A stretch of 64,000 nucleotides of DNA, taken from Zoogloea oleivorans. Lineage in GTDB: Bacteria > Pseudomonadota > Gammaproteobacteria > Burkholderiales > Rhodocyclaceae. Positions 18,285 to 27,220 of the stretch are shown piece by piece. The notes under the pieces are model-generated. The model was given only the letters and a program-made list of their open reading frames with translations, did no database searches and had not been told where the DNA came from. Made by a program: the position numbers and the translations under genes. Numbering within the stretch: position 1 is the first letter of the stretch; each line of letters opens with the position of its first letter. The stretch is taken from positions 1 through 64,000 of the forward strand of contig JAOAUC010000019.1 of NCBI GenBank assembly GCA_030157785.1, given 5' to 3'.

Positions 18285-19990
18285 GCCCGGATGCCACCCC
18301 CCGCCGAATCGGCGAAACCCTGATCCACATGGGGCTGATCACCGCCGACCAACTCCACATCGCCCTGCATGAACAAAGTCGCAGCGGCGAAGCCATCGGC
18401 CGCCAGCTCGTACGCCTCGGCTTCCTGTCCGAAGCCACCCTGCGCGACGCCCTCGCCCGCACCCTCGACCGACCCAGTGTCGATCTGTCCACCCTGCTCC
18501 CCGACGCGGAGGCCCTCGCACTCATACCGCAGCACATCGCGCGGCGCCTCGACCTCATCCCCCTCAGCTACGACACCGGCCGGCGCCACCTCGTCATCGC
18601 CTCGAGCGACATCAACAACGTCGTCGCCCAGGACCAACTGCGCAGCCTCCTGCCCGACGGCTGCAGCATCGAAACCCTGCTCGCCGGCGACTCGGAAATC
18701 GCCCGCACCATCGACCTGCTGTATGGCCACGAACTGTCCATCGACGGCATCCTCCACGAAATCGAAACCGGCGAAAGCGACATCCGCAGCCTGGCCGCCC
18801 GGGGCGACGGCTACGCCCAACCGGTGGTCCGCCTCATCGACGCCCTGCTCACCGACGCGGTCAAACGCGACGCCTCCGACCTGCATTTCGAGCCCGAAGC
18901 CGCCTTCCTGCGCATCCGCTACCGCATCGACGGCCTGCTGCGCCAGATCCGCGCCCTGCACAAATCCTACTGGCCAGCCATGGCGGTCCGCCTGAAGGTC
19001 ATGGCCGGGCTCAACATCGCCGAGACCCGCGCGCCCCAAGACGGACGCATCTCCCTGCTGGTCAGCGGGCGCCCGGTGGACTTCCGGGTGTCCACCCAAC
19101 CCACCATCCATGGCGAAAACATCGTCCTGCGCGTCCTCGACCGCCAGAAAGGCATCGTCGGGCTGCACGAGCTCGGCCTCACCGAACCCCAGCTCGACCT
19201 TCTCAAGCTGATGATCGCCCGCCCCGAAGGCCTGATTCTCGTCACCGGCCCCACCGGCAGCGGCAAGACCACAACCCTGTACTCCATCCTCGGCCACATC
19301 AACGCCGAGGGCATCAACATCATGACCCTCGAGGATCCGGTGGAATACCCGATGGCGATGATCCGCCAGACCGCTGTTTCCGAAAGCACCCGCCTCGACT
19401 TCGCCAATGGTGTGCGAGCCATGCTGCGGCAGGATCCGGACGTGATCCTGGTCGGCGAAATCCGCGATGCCGACACTGCCCGCATGGCCCTTCAGGCTGC
19501 CATGACCGGCCACCAGGTGTTCTCCACGCTGCACACCAGTTCGGCCATTGGCGCCATTCCGCGGCTGCTCGACATCGGGATCCTGCCCGACATCCTGGCC
19601 GGCAACGTGATCGGCATCGTCGCCCAGCGCCTCGTCCGGCGGCTCTGCCCGGCCTGCCGCGAGGCCCACCCGGCCGAAGACTACGAACTGCGCCTGCTCG
19701 CCCGATCCGGCGCACAAGCGCGCCCCGTGCTGCACAGGGCCAAAGGCTGCCCGACCTGCGCCTTCACGGGCTACCGGGGGCGGATGGCCATCATGGAACT
19801 GATCCGCATGGACCCCGACCTCGACGAACTGATCGCCCGCCGAGCCACCGCCAAGGAGATCCGCAGCGCCGCCCAGGCCCGGGGTTTCGTCAGTCTGGCC
19901 GAAGACGGCACCCGTCGCGTCCTCGAAGGCAGCACCTCCCTGGACGAACTCGCCCGGGTCATCGATCTCACCGAGCGCATGTTCCAGTGA
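18281..19990 (+). CDS. mshE: GspE/PilB-family assembly ATPase, MshE-like
   Basis: This is the cytoplasmic hexameric ATPase that powers pilus polymerisation or secretion. The 569 aa include an N-terminal T2SSE-N/MshEN domain (about 1-150; RRIGETLIHMGLITADQLHIAL). The ATPase core has Walker A GPTGSGKTTTLYS (about residue 325), Asp box LEDPVEYP, Walker B RQDPDVILVGEIRD and His box TGHQVFSTLHT. A zinc-binding tetracysteine follows (CPAC and CPTC). The arrangement is that of an extension ATPase. ATGA overlaps join it to both neighbours in the operon. Confidence 0.93.
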   Translation: MSPDATPRRIGETLIHMGLITADQLHIALHEQSRSGEAIGRQLVRLGFLSEATLRDALARTLDRPSVDLSTLLPDAEALALIPQHIARRLDLIPLSYDTGRRHLVIASSDINNVVAQDQLRSLLPDGCSIETLLAGDSEIARTIDLLYGHELSIDGILHEIETGESDIRSLAARGDGYAQPVVRLIDALLTDAVKRDASDLHFEPEAAFLRIRYRIDGLLRQIRALHKSYWPAMAVRLKVMAGLNIAETRAPQDGRISLLVSGRPVDFRVSTQPTIHGENIVLRVLDRQKGIVGLHELGLTEPQLDLLKLMIARPEGLILVTGPTGSGKTTTLYSILGHINAEGINIMTLEDPVEYPMAMIRQTAVSESTRLDFANGVRAMLRQDPDVILVGEIRDADTARMALQAAMTGHQVFSTLHTSSAIGAIPRLLDIGILPDILAGNVIGIVAQRLVRRLCPACREAHPAEDYELRLLARSGAQARPVLHRAKGCPTCAFTGYRGRMAIMELIRMDPDLDELIARRATAKEIRSAAQARGFVSLAEDGTRRVLEGSTSLDELARVIDLTERMFQ

Positions 19991-21189
19991 GCGCCTTCGC
20001 CTACCGCGCCATGGATCCCCGCGGGCGAATCGTGCGCGGCCGGGTCGACGCTGCCAACCTGGTCGACCTCGAGCTGCGCCTGCGCCGCCTGAACCTCGAT
20101 CTCGTCAATGGCGGGCCGGTACGGCCGCGCTTCTGGCAGGCCCAAAAGGGCGTGTCCCGACGCGAACTGATCAAGTTCTGCTTCCACCTCGAACAATTTC
20201 TGCGCGCTGGCGTCCCGATCATCGAAAGCCTCGCCGACCTGCGCGACGCCATCAGCAAACCCCAGTTTCGGCAGGTGATCGCCACCGCGGTGGAGGCCAT
20301 TGAAGGCGGCCTCACCCTGTCCCAGGCCCTCGAACAACACCCGGTCGTTTTCGATAGCGTCTTCTGCAGCCTGATCCGCGCCGGCGAGCACACCGGCCGG
20401 CTTCCCGATGTGCTCCACGCCCTCTCCGAATCCCTCAAGCGCGACGACGAACTCGCCGCCTACGCCCGGCGCATCGCCATCTACCCGGCCATCGTCGGAC
20501 TGATCATCCTCGCCGCCCTGGGTGTCGCACTGATCTATGTCGTGCCCGAGCTCGCCCGCCTGTTTCGCACCGTGGGCCAGACCCTCCCGTGGCAAACGCG
20601 CTTTCTCATTGCCGTATCCGGCGTCCTCATCGACTACGGCTGGGCGCTGCTCGCCCTCATCGCGGCCACCGCCATTGGCGCCCGCCACGCGCTCAACACT
20701 CGCCCCCAAGTCCGGTTGCGCTTCGACGCCGCCATGCTCCGCCTGCCCATCCTCGGCGCCGTGCGCCGCAAGATCATCCTGGCCCGCTTCACCGGGCTCT
20801 TTGCCATGATGTACGCCTCCGGCATCACCATCGTCGACGCCCTGCGGATCGCCGAAGACGTGGTCGGCAATAGCGCTCTCAAAGACGGTCTGCAGCAGGT
20901 CGGGCGCGGTATCGAGCAAGGCTGGAAGGTCTCCGAAGCCTTCCGTGCCGTCGAACTCTTCCCCCCCCTCGTCACCCGCATGCTGCGCGTCGGCGAAAGC
21001 ACCGGCGCCCTCGACACCGCACTGGCCAACGTCAGCTACTTCTACGACCGGGACGTGCGCGAAGCCATCGAGCGCCTGCAGGCCAGCATCGAACCAACCC
21101 TCACGCTGGTCCTCGGCGGCCTGCTTCTGGCTGTGATGAGCGCCGTCATGATGCCGGTCTACGACATCGTCACCCGAATGAAATTCTGA
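19987..21189 (+). CDS. mshG: GspF/PilC-family inner-membrane platform protein, MshG-like
   Basis: This inner-membrane protein couples the assembly ATPase to pilin or pseudopilin assembly. The 400 aa comprise a short N-terminal segment (AFAYRAMDPRGRIVRGRV) and two T2SSF domains, each with the FCFHLEQFLRAGVPIIESL or FTGLFAMMYASGITIVDAL type motif. There are three transmembrane segments (about 165-190, 215-240 and 370-395). The GTG start overlaps the stop of the ATPase gene. Confidence 0.93.
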   Translation: MSAFAYRAMDPRGRIVRGRVDAANLVDLELRLRRLNLDLVNGGPVRPRFWQAQKGVSRRELIKFCFHLEQFLRAGVPIIESLADLRDAISKPQFRQVIATAVEAIEGGLTLSQALEQHPVVFDSVFCSLIRAGEHTGRLPDVLHALSESLKRDDELAAYARRIAIYPAIVGLIILAALGVALIYVVPELARLFRTVGQTLPWQTRFLIAVSGVLIDYGWALLALIAATAIGARHALNTRPQVRLRFDAAMLRLPILGAVRRKIILARFTGLFAMMYASGITIVDALRIAEDVVGNSALKDGLQQVGRGIEQGWKVSEAFRAVELFPPLVTRMLRVGESTGALDTALANVSYFYDRDVREAIERLQASIEPTLTLVLGGLLLAVMSAVMMPVYDIVTRMKF

Positions 21190-21191
21190 CT

Positions 21192-22703
21192 ATGGCCGGG
21201 CAACGCATCCTCTACCTCACAACGGAAGGGCTCATCCCCTTTATCCTTGATCGCGGCGAGACCCGCAGCCCGCCGCCCTTCCCCACCGGAGAGCTGGGGC
21301 TTGCCGCCTTCGAAGCCTATCTGCGGGAATGCCCGCCCGATGCCCCTCTGACCCTCCTCATCGACCTGCCCGACGAGAGCCATCAACGGGAATCCGTGCC
21401 CTTCATACGGGGTCGGGACCGCCAACCGATGCTCGCCCGCCGCCTCAACCAGCTGTTTGGCGACACGCCGTATCGCACTCACCAGTCCCTCGGCCGGGAA
21501 GCCGAAGGCCGCCGGGACGAGCAGATACTTTTCGCCGCCCTCACCCGGCCATCCGCCCTCCAGCCCTGGCTCGAGCGAATTCGCCAATCCCCCTGCATCC
21601 TGACCCGGATGGTCTCGGTCCCCTTTCTCTCCCAGGCCCTGATCGCGACGCAACAGCCCTCCGCCGCACCCTTCCTGCTGGCCCACCTCACTCCTGCGGG
21701 GCTGCGGGTTTCCTGCTTCGACAAAGGCCGACTGCGCTTCAGCCGCCTCACCGGACTCAAATCCGGAGCCAGCCGCCCTTCCAGCGAACTCCTGCGGGCG
21801 GAGGTCCAGCGCAGCTTCGACTACCTGACCGGTCAGCGCATCCTGCCGCGCAAGGGGAAGACCATCGTGCAGGTTCTCGCCCTGCCGGACGACGCAGCGG
21901 CGCTCATCGCCGGCGAGGACACCGGGCACGGGCTGGCTTTCGAGGCTCTGGATCCGACACAACTCTCCCAGACCCTGCGCCTGCGCAACAAACCCGTCAC
22001 CTCCGACAGCCTAGCGCTTTTACTGCAGACCCTTGCCGCCAAGCCCCGCCTCCCCCAGTTTGCGCCTGCCGACGCCCTGGCCGGGCATCGCTTTCAGCGT
22101 GTCGGCCGGCTCATCGGCGCCACCGGAGCCGTCGCCCTGCTGGTCAGCCTCGGCATCAGCACCGCCAACCTGATCGACGCTCGCGCACAACGGCACATCG
22201 CCGAGGCCACCATTCAGCAGGTCCGACTCCAGGAAGCCCGATTGAAGGCCGTGACCGACGCAATACCGGCAACGCCCCTACCGCTCGACCAGCTGCAACG
22301 GAGCGTAGCCTTCGCCAATGCCCTCGCCGCCAGCACCTCCGGCCCCGAGCCAAGCCTGCGCCAGCTTGCTGCCGCACTGGCCCCCTTGCCCGACTTCCAG
22401 CTCCTCCACATGGAATGGGCGCTCATCGAGCCAGCCAAGGACAGCCCCGCCAACACGCTGCCCGCCCAGGCACTCCGCCTTCAATTCTCCCTGCCTGCCG
22501 GCACCGAAAACGCCCGCAGCAGGGTTGCCCGGGCCGAAGCGCTCCTCGCCGCCCTGCGCGGGATCCGCGATGCAGAAGTTTCGATAGAAAAACAGCCCGC
22601 CGAAATGAACGACACTCAGCCCCTGCGCCTCGCCGAACTCCAGCCCGGCACCGGGGGGCCGCAGCTCGCGGTGCGCCTCCAGCTCCCGGCACCTCGCCCA
22701 TGA
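21192..22703 (+). CDS. Bitopic pilus/secretion assembly protein, MshI/PilM-PilN/GspL-like
   Basis: The 503-aa protein has a cytoplasmic N-terminal domain (about 1-300) of PilM/GspL size. A membrane helix lies at about 308-325 (IGATGAVALLVSLGISTANL), followed by a coiled-coil segment and a periplasmic domain. This combined PilM plus PilN layout is found in MshI and GspL proteins, which link the ATPase/platform to the periplasm. Similarity is at the level of architecture and position (between the platform gene and a PilO-like gene), not clear motifs. It starts two bases after the platform gene stop and overlaps the next gene at ATGA. Confidence 0.65.
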   Translation: MAGQRILYLTTEGLIPFILDRGETRSPPPFPTGELGLAAFEAYLRECPPDAPLTLLIDLPDESHQRESVPFIRGRDRQPMLARRLNQLFGDTPYRTHQSLGREAEGRRDEQILFAALTRPSALQPWLERIRQSPCILTRMVSVPFLSQALIATQQPSAAPFLLAHLTPAGLRVSCFDKGRLRFSRLTGLKSGASRPSSELLRAEVQRSFDYLTGQRILPRKGKTIVQVLALPDDAAALIAGEDTGHGLAFEALDPTQLSQTLRLRNKPVTSDSLALLLQTLAAKPRLPQFAPADALAGHRFQRVGRLIGATGAVALLVSLGISTANLIDARAQRHIAEATIQQVRLQEARLKAVTDAIPATPLPLDQLQRSVAFANALAASTSGPEPSLRQLAAALAPLPDFQLLHMEWALIEPAKDSPANTLPAQALRLQFSLPAGTENARSRVARAEALLAALRGIRDAEVSIEKQPAEMNDTQPLRLAELQPGTGGPQLAVRLQLPAPRP

Positions 22704-23287
22704 CCCCCAAGGCTTCAGCCTATCGGCGCCTGCGCACGCCCCTGATCATCAGTGTGCTGATGCTCCTCAGCGGCATCGGTCTGGTGTGGGGAAGCCGCCA
22801 CCTGCTCACCACCGCCGGGCAAACCACCCGCTTGGCCACAGCGCGTCTGGCCGAAACCGAAACCAAGCTTCGTCAGGCCGAGGAAGCCGATCGCCTGACC
22901 CGCGACGCCCTGGCGGGCTACACAGCCCTCCAGAGAGCCGGCATCCAGCGGCCGGTGGACCGGGTCGCCTGGCAGGAAAATCTCCAGGCCACACAAAAGG
23001 CGCTGCAGATCGAAGCATTCAGCTACGAAATTGGCGCAGAACGCCCCCTCCCTGTCACCGGCGACACCACCGACAACAAGCCGACGATGTTCACAAGCAC
23101 CCTGCACCTGCGGGCCGAGCTTCGCCATGAAGACGCATTCCTGGCACTGCTCCATGCCCTGAAGCAACCCGGCGCATCCCTGCGCCCAACCCGTTGCGTG
23201 CTGTCCCGCCAGGCATCCCCGGCACCGGCCCTGGCCCTGGCCGCCAGTTGCGAGATCGACTGGATTCACATGCGGACGATGCCCTGA
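22700..23287 (+). CDS. PilO/MshJ-like inner-membrane protein
   Basis: The ORF track merges this gene into a longer frame from 21329. The likely start is the ATG at 22700 (MTPKASAYRRLRTPLIISV), overlapping the preceding stop in ATGA, giving 195 aa. It has one transmembrane helix (about 14-34), a coiled coil (LATARLAETETKLRQAEEADRL) and a small C-terminal periplasmic alpha/beta domain. This is the PilO/GspM/MshJ plan. It is the last gene of the six-gene run, just before a bidirectional terminator. Confidence 0.7.
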   Translation: MTPKASAYRRLRTPLIISVLMLLSGIGLVWGSRHLLTTAGQTTRLATARLAETETKLRQAEEADRLTRDALAGYTALQRAGIQRPVDRVAWQENLQATQKALQIEAFSYEIGAERPLPVTGDTTDNKPTMFTSTLHLRAELRHEDAFLALLHALKQPGASLRPTRCVLSRQASPAPALALAASCEIDWIHMRTMP

Positions 23288-23291
23288 CGTA

Positions 23292-23317
23292 AAAATGGCG
23301 CCCGACGGCGCCATTTT
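23292..23317. terminator. Bidirectional terminator between msh-like operon and argJ
   Basis: A perfect 11-bp stem, AAAATGGCGCC-cgac-GGCGCCATTTT, lies between convergent genes. It can terminate the plus-strand pilus operon and the minus-strand argJ transcript. Confidence 0.9.
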
Positions 23318-23335
23318 CATCGAGCAAGCAGAGTC

Positions 23336-24574
23336 TCAGGAACGATAGTCAGCGTTGATCTTCACGTAATCGTAGGAAAAATCGCAGGACCACAGCGTCG
23401 CCGCAACAGCCCCCCGCGCCAGATCCACACGCACGGTGATTTCCGCTTCCTTCATGACGCGGGAGCCGGCCTCTTCCCGGTAGCTCTCAGCCCGCCCGCC
23501 CTTCTCGGCCACCAGCACCTCTTCGCCGGCACTGCCCAGCCAGACACGGATTTTCGATACATCCAGATCATCAATACCCGCGTAGCCGATGGCTGCCAGG
23601 ATCCGCCCGAGATTGGGATCGGAGGCAAAGAACGCCGTCTTGACCAGCGGCGAGTGGCCAATGGCATAGCCCACCTTGCGGCACTCGTCGCGATCCTTGC
23701 CGCCCTCGATTTGCAGGGTGATGAACTTGGTCGCCCCCTCTCCATCGCGGACGATGGCCTGGGCCAGCCAGATCGACAGGTCTAGCACGGCAGCACGGAA
23801 GGCAGCGTAATCGGCCGACCCCGTATCGGCGATCGTCGGATTGCCGGCCTGGCCGGTGGCGATCAGGATGAAGCTGTCGTTGGTGGAGGTGTCGCCGTCG
23901 ACGGTAATGCTGTTGAAGGACAGGTCGGCCACTTCCTTCAGCAACGCATTGAGCACCGGCTGGGCCACGTCGGCATCGGTCGCAAGGAAACCAAGCATGG
24001 TCGCCATGTTGGGCTTGATCATGCCGGCGCCCTTGGAGATGCCGGTCAGGGTTACCGTCTTGCCGCCAATGCTCACCTGGCGGGAAGCGGCCTTCGGCAC
24101 GGTGTCGGTGGTCATGATGCCGTGACAGGCATCGAACCAGCCATCGGCCTTGAGGGCATCGCGGGCCGCCGGCAAGCCGGCCACCAGCTTGTCCACCGGC
24201 AGGGGCTCGAGAATCACACCCGTCGAGAAGGGCAGCACCTGGTCCGCCTCGATGCCAAGCAGGTCAGCCACTGCAGCACAGGTGCTCTGCGCAGCGACGA
24301 GGCCGGGCTCACCGGTGCCCGCATTCGCCACGCCAGTGTTGATCACCAGGGCACGAATCTCCCCAGCTTGCAGATGGGTCTTGCACACCTGGACCGGCGC
24401 GGCACAGAAACGGTTCTGGGTGAATACACCCGCCACCCGGGCGCCCGGCGCCAGCTCGATGAGGGTGAGATCCCGGCGGTTGAGCTTGCGGATGGCCGCC
24501 TCGGTCACACCGAGTCGGACACCGGGGACCGGCAGCAGGGCGACGGCATCGGGAGGGGAAAGCAGAACGGGCAT
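23336..24574 (-). CDS. argJ: Bifunctional glutamate N-acetyltransferase / amino-acid acetyltransferase
   Basis: ArgJ transfers the acetyl group from N-acetylornithine to glutamate (and, in bifunctional forms, from acetyl-CoA) in arginine synthesis. The 412 aa contain the autoproteolysis site [12 protein letters not shown], where the Thr becomes the new N-terminus and nucleophile. The oxyanion-hole region TGISKGAGM and the [13 protein letters not shown] motif are also present. The length is typical. It is transcribed towards the pilus operon. Whether it is mono- or bifunctional cannot be read from the sequence. Confidence 0.96.
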   Translation of the reverse strand: MPVLLSPPDAVALLPVPGVRLGVTEAAIRKLNRRDLTLIELAPGARVAGVFTQNRFCAAPVQVCKTHLQAGEIRALVINTGVANAGTGEPGLVAAQSTCAAVADLLGIEADQVLPFSTGVILEPLPVDKLVAGLPAARDALKADGWFDACHGIMTTDTVPKAASRQVSIGGKTVTLTGISKGAGMIKPNMATMLGFLATDADVAQPVLNALLKEVADLSFNSITVDGDTSTNDSFILIATGQAGNPTIADTGSADYAAFRAAVLDLSIWLAQAIVRDGEGATKFITLQIEGGKDRDECRKVGYAIGHSPLVKTAFFASDPNLGRILAAIGYAGIDDLDVSKIRVWLGSAGEEVLVAEKGGRAESYREEAGSRVMKEAEITVRVDLARGAVAATLWSCDFSYDYVKINADYRS

Positions 24575-24670
24575 GACAGGAACTCCAGGAACAGGCCGAA
24601 TGGCAAAGTTGGCGATGATAATCCCGGGAGGGCGCGCGAAGCACCCTCCAGGTTAGGCATCAGGCGTCAG

Positions 24671-25891
24671 TCAGACACCCTGCCGCAGGGCATCGACGAT
24701 GGGCGTACGGATGATTTTCCGGGCGGGCAGAATGGCCGCCAGAACGGTGGCGATGAATCCGATGAACCAGGCGTGCAGCACCGTCCCGGGAACCACTCTC
24801 ACAAAAGCCGTGTAGCCGACGTTGGCGTTCGGCGGCGGCGGCATGGGAATCCCGATGGCGGAAATGGCCAGCGCAGCCCCCACACCAAGCAGCACGCCAA
24901 TCGTCGCTCCCAGCACACCGAGGATCACGCTTTCAATCATCAGCAGCATGAACACGCCCCGTTGCCGGTTGCCCAGGGCCTGCAGCGTGCCGAACTCACT
25001 CATGCGCTCAAAAGTGCTCATATTCACGCTGTTGATTACCGACAGCAGCACCATGAACAGGATGATCCACTGCAGTACACCAAACTGCCGGTCATACAGC
25101 TCGATCGTCTTGTCGTAGAAGTCCGACAACTGGTTCCAGCTGCGCAAATCGAGTTGTTTGCCAAGAATGGCCTGGATGCCCTTGAAGCTCCTGGCGGTGT
25201 CCTCGGTCTTCTTGAGCGACACCACGAGGAGGTTGGCCCCCTTGGTAAGCATCAGTTCCTGCGCGGAGGCCAGCGGAATCCGTACCGCCCGCGCATCGTA
25301 GTCCTTCGAGAAACTCTGAAAGACGCCAACCAGTTCGAAGTCAAGGGAGTTCAGGGTTCCCTCGGCAGCGTTCATGACCAGGGTCACCTGGTCGCCGGGC
25401 TTGAGGCCGAGCGCATGCGCCACGCCCTGCCCCACCATCAGGCCGAACTTGTCGCGGGATTCCAGCTGTCGCCCGGCCGTGACTTTCAGGTAAGTCCCCA
25501 GCTGGGCTTCCTTTTCCGGCTCGATGCCCTCGCCGATGATGGCCAGATCCCGCCGGCCGTTGTTGAGCAGGCCGGCGAAATTCAGGCGGGCCGTTACATC
25601 CGACACGCCATCGACCTGGCGAATTCGTTCGGCGACCCCCTTCGGATCGGCAATGACGAACTTCTCAGGCTGGCGGGTGCCCTTGTCCAGAAAGTCCCGG
25701 TTGAAGACCTGCACATGACCCGTCTGGGAGTGAATGATCGCCTCACCCAGCTGGATGAAGATGTCCTGTACAAAGCCACCAGCCAGGATCAGGCCGGCCA
25801 CGCCGGAGACGATGGCAATGAGCGTAATGGCCGTCCGCACCTTCTGGCGGAAGACGTTACGCAGGGCGAGGGTAAAAAGAATGTGGTTCAT
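24671..25891 (-). CDS. ABC transporter permease, FtsX/MacB-LolE type (subunit 2)
   Basis: The 406-aa inner-membrane protein has an N-terminal helix (about 20-42), a periplasmic MacB-type core (about 45-270), and three C-terminal helices (about 283-305, 330-355 and 375-398) that form the FtsX domain. The C-terminal ending ARKIIRTPIVDALRQGV is typical. It carries the motif IGIPMPPPP, shared with its neighbour. The ATG overlaps the stop of the upstream permease gene, so the two probably form a heterodimer. No ATP-binding protein gene is next to the pair. Confidence 0.87.
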   Translation of the reverse strand: MNHILFTLALRNVFRQKVRTAITLIAIVSGVAGLILAGGFVQDIFIQLGEAIIHSQTGHVQVFNRDFLDKGTRQPEKFVIADPKGVAERIRQVDGVSDVTARLNFAGLLNNGRRDLAIIGEGIEPEKEAQLGTYLKVTAGRQLESRDKFGLMVGQGVAHALGLKPGDQVTLVMNAAEGTLNSLDFELVGVFQSFSKDYDARAVRIPLASAQELMLTKGANLLVVSLKKTEDTARSFKGIQAILGKQLDLRSWNQLSDFYDKTIELYDRQFGVLQWIILFMVLLSVINSVNMSTFERMSEFGTLQALGNRQRGVFMLLMIESVILGVLGATIGVLLGVGAALAISAIGIPMPPPPNANVGYTAFVRVVPGTVLHAWFIGFIATVLAAILPARKIIRTPIVDALRQGV

Positions 25892-27132
25892 TGCTGATGG
25901 CGCAGGGCATCAACGATATTCATGCGGGATGCTTTCCAGGCCGGGAAGACACTGGCCAGCAGCGTAGTCAGAAAGGCCAGCAAAAACCCGTCCATGGCCA
26001 GAGCGGGCGAAATCAGGATCTCGCCGATATAGCCGCGGGCCATGCCAGGCGGCGGAGGCATGGGAATGCCGATGTGCGAGATGAGAGCCCCGAGCGACAT
26101 GCCCCCCGCCACGCCGATCACGCCGCCGACGACACCGAGGATCACGCCTTCAAGAATGAACATGCCCAGGATTCCCTTGCGCCGCACACCGATGGCCATT
26201 GACGTCCCGATTTCATTGGTCCGCTCGATCACCGACATGGTCAGCGTATTGGAAATGCTCAGGATGACGATGAGGGCAATCAGCAGGCGGACAACGCCGA
26301 CCTGCTTGGAGAACAACTCGACCGTCTTGTTATAGAAGTCAGCCAGATCGCTCCACGGAATGATCTCGAAGGCCTTCGGATCCAGGCCCTCCCTGAGAAA
26401 CGCCACCACACCGCGGGTGTCCTCGGTTTTCGAAAGGAGCACCACCCAGGTGGTCGCGCCTTCAACACGCATCAACTTGCGCGCCACGTCGATCGGTGCA
26501 CGCAGCACAGCATCGTCGTAAGCCTTGGTAATGGTTGCAAAAATCCCCGTGACCGTCAGCTCGACAGCATTGACGCTGCCGCTGCTCGTCGTAGCCATCA
26601 GCACGACCCGATCACCAACCGTCGCCCCCAGGTTGGAAGCCAGCCCTTCGCCGAGTGACACCGAAAGAGGCGGGCTTTCATGCAGCGCCTTGCCCTTCAC
26701 GATGGTGATGGCGCGGGAAATGGATGCTTCCTTGACCGGATCGATACCCTCGCCAAGAAAGGAGATTGTTTCTTCACCCTTGCTCAGGAGTCCGCTGAAG
26801 GCCAGCCGCGGCGTAGTGGTAACGATCCGCGGATCCTGGGGAACACCATCCAGCCTGGACGGCAGCAGGAACTTGTAGGGATCGCCCAGGCCGTGGTCGA
26901 GATAGCCCGGACGGGTAATCTGCACATGCCCGAGCTGGGAATGGATCGTGGCTTCCCGCAGATCCTGGAAAATCCAGTGGATGAATCCTCCGGCGAGAAG
27001 AAAGGCCATGACGCCGCCGCTGACCGTCGTCAACGCCAGCACGCTGCGCTTCCTCTGGCGGGCAAGATTCTTCACGGCCAACTGGACCTGCAACCAGACC
27101 CGCGGGAGTTGAGCTTTGATGGAATCGAGCAT
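25888..27132 (-). CDS. ABC transporter permease, FtsX/MacB-LolC type (subunit 1)
   Basis: This is a paralogue of the next gene with the same plan: an N-terminal helix (TVSGGVMAFLLAGGFIHWIF), a periplasmic core, three C-terminal helices and the ending ARKxSRMNIVDALRHQQ-like FPAWKASRMNIVDAL. It also has HIGIPMPPPP. The start is uncertain: the track start at 27171 and the ATG at 27132 (MLDSIKAQLPRVWL) both lack a good ribosome binding site. The second gives the shorter 414-aa form and fits family N-termini better. The substrate is unknown; lipids, lipoproteins and peptides are all handled by this family. Confidence 0.85.
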   Translation of the reverse strand: MLDSIKAQLPRVWLQVQLAVKNLARQRKRSVLALTTVSGGVMAFLLAGGFIHWIFQDLREATIHSQLGHVQITRPGYLDHGLGDPYKFLLPSRLDGVPQDPRIVTTTPRLAFSGLLSKGEETISFLGEGIDPVKEASISRAITIVKGKALHESPPLSVSLGEGLASNLGATVGDRVVLMATTSSGSVNAVELTVTGIFATITKAYDDAVLRAPIDVARKLMRVEGATTWVVLLSKTEDTRGVVAFLREGLDPKAFEIIPWSDLADFYNKTVELFSKQVGVVRLLIALIVILSISNTLTMSVIERTNEIGTSMAIGVRRKGILGMFILEGVILGVVGGVIGVAGGMSLGALISHIGIPMPPPPGMARGYIGEILISPALAMDGFLLAFLTTLLASVFPAWKASRMNIVDALRHQQ

Positions 27133-27220
27133 GGGGGCGACTGTTCGGAAAGGCCTAGTGCATAAACGCATTCATTGAACACGATGCCGGACATTCACGC
27201 AACTGCGCTCCCCCAAACAT

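Noticed and set aside
18209-19735. 508-aa minus-strand ORF
   Set aside because: It is the antisense of the GspE-type ATPase and is Gly/Asp-rich without a fold.
21329-22699. N-terminal extension of the PilO-like gene
   Set aside because: It overlaps the PilM/N-like gene throughout and is Pro/Arg-rich; the ATG at 22700 with an ATGA overlap fits better.
24122-25897. 591-aa plus-strand ORF
   Set aside because: It covers argJ and a permease on the other strand; composition is that of a shadow.
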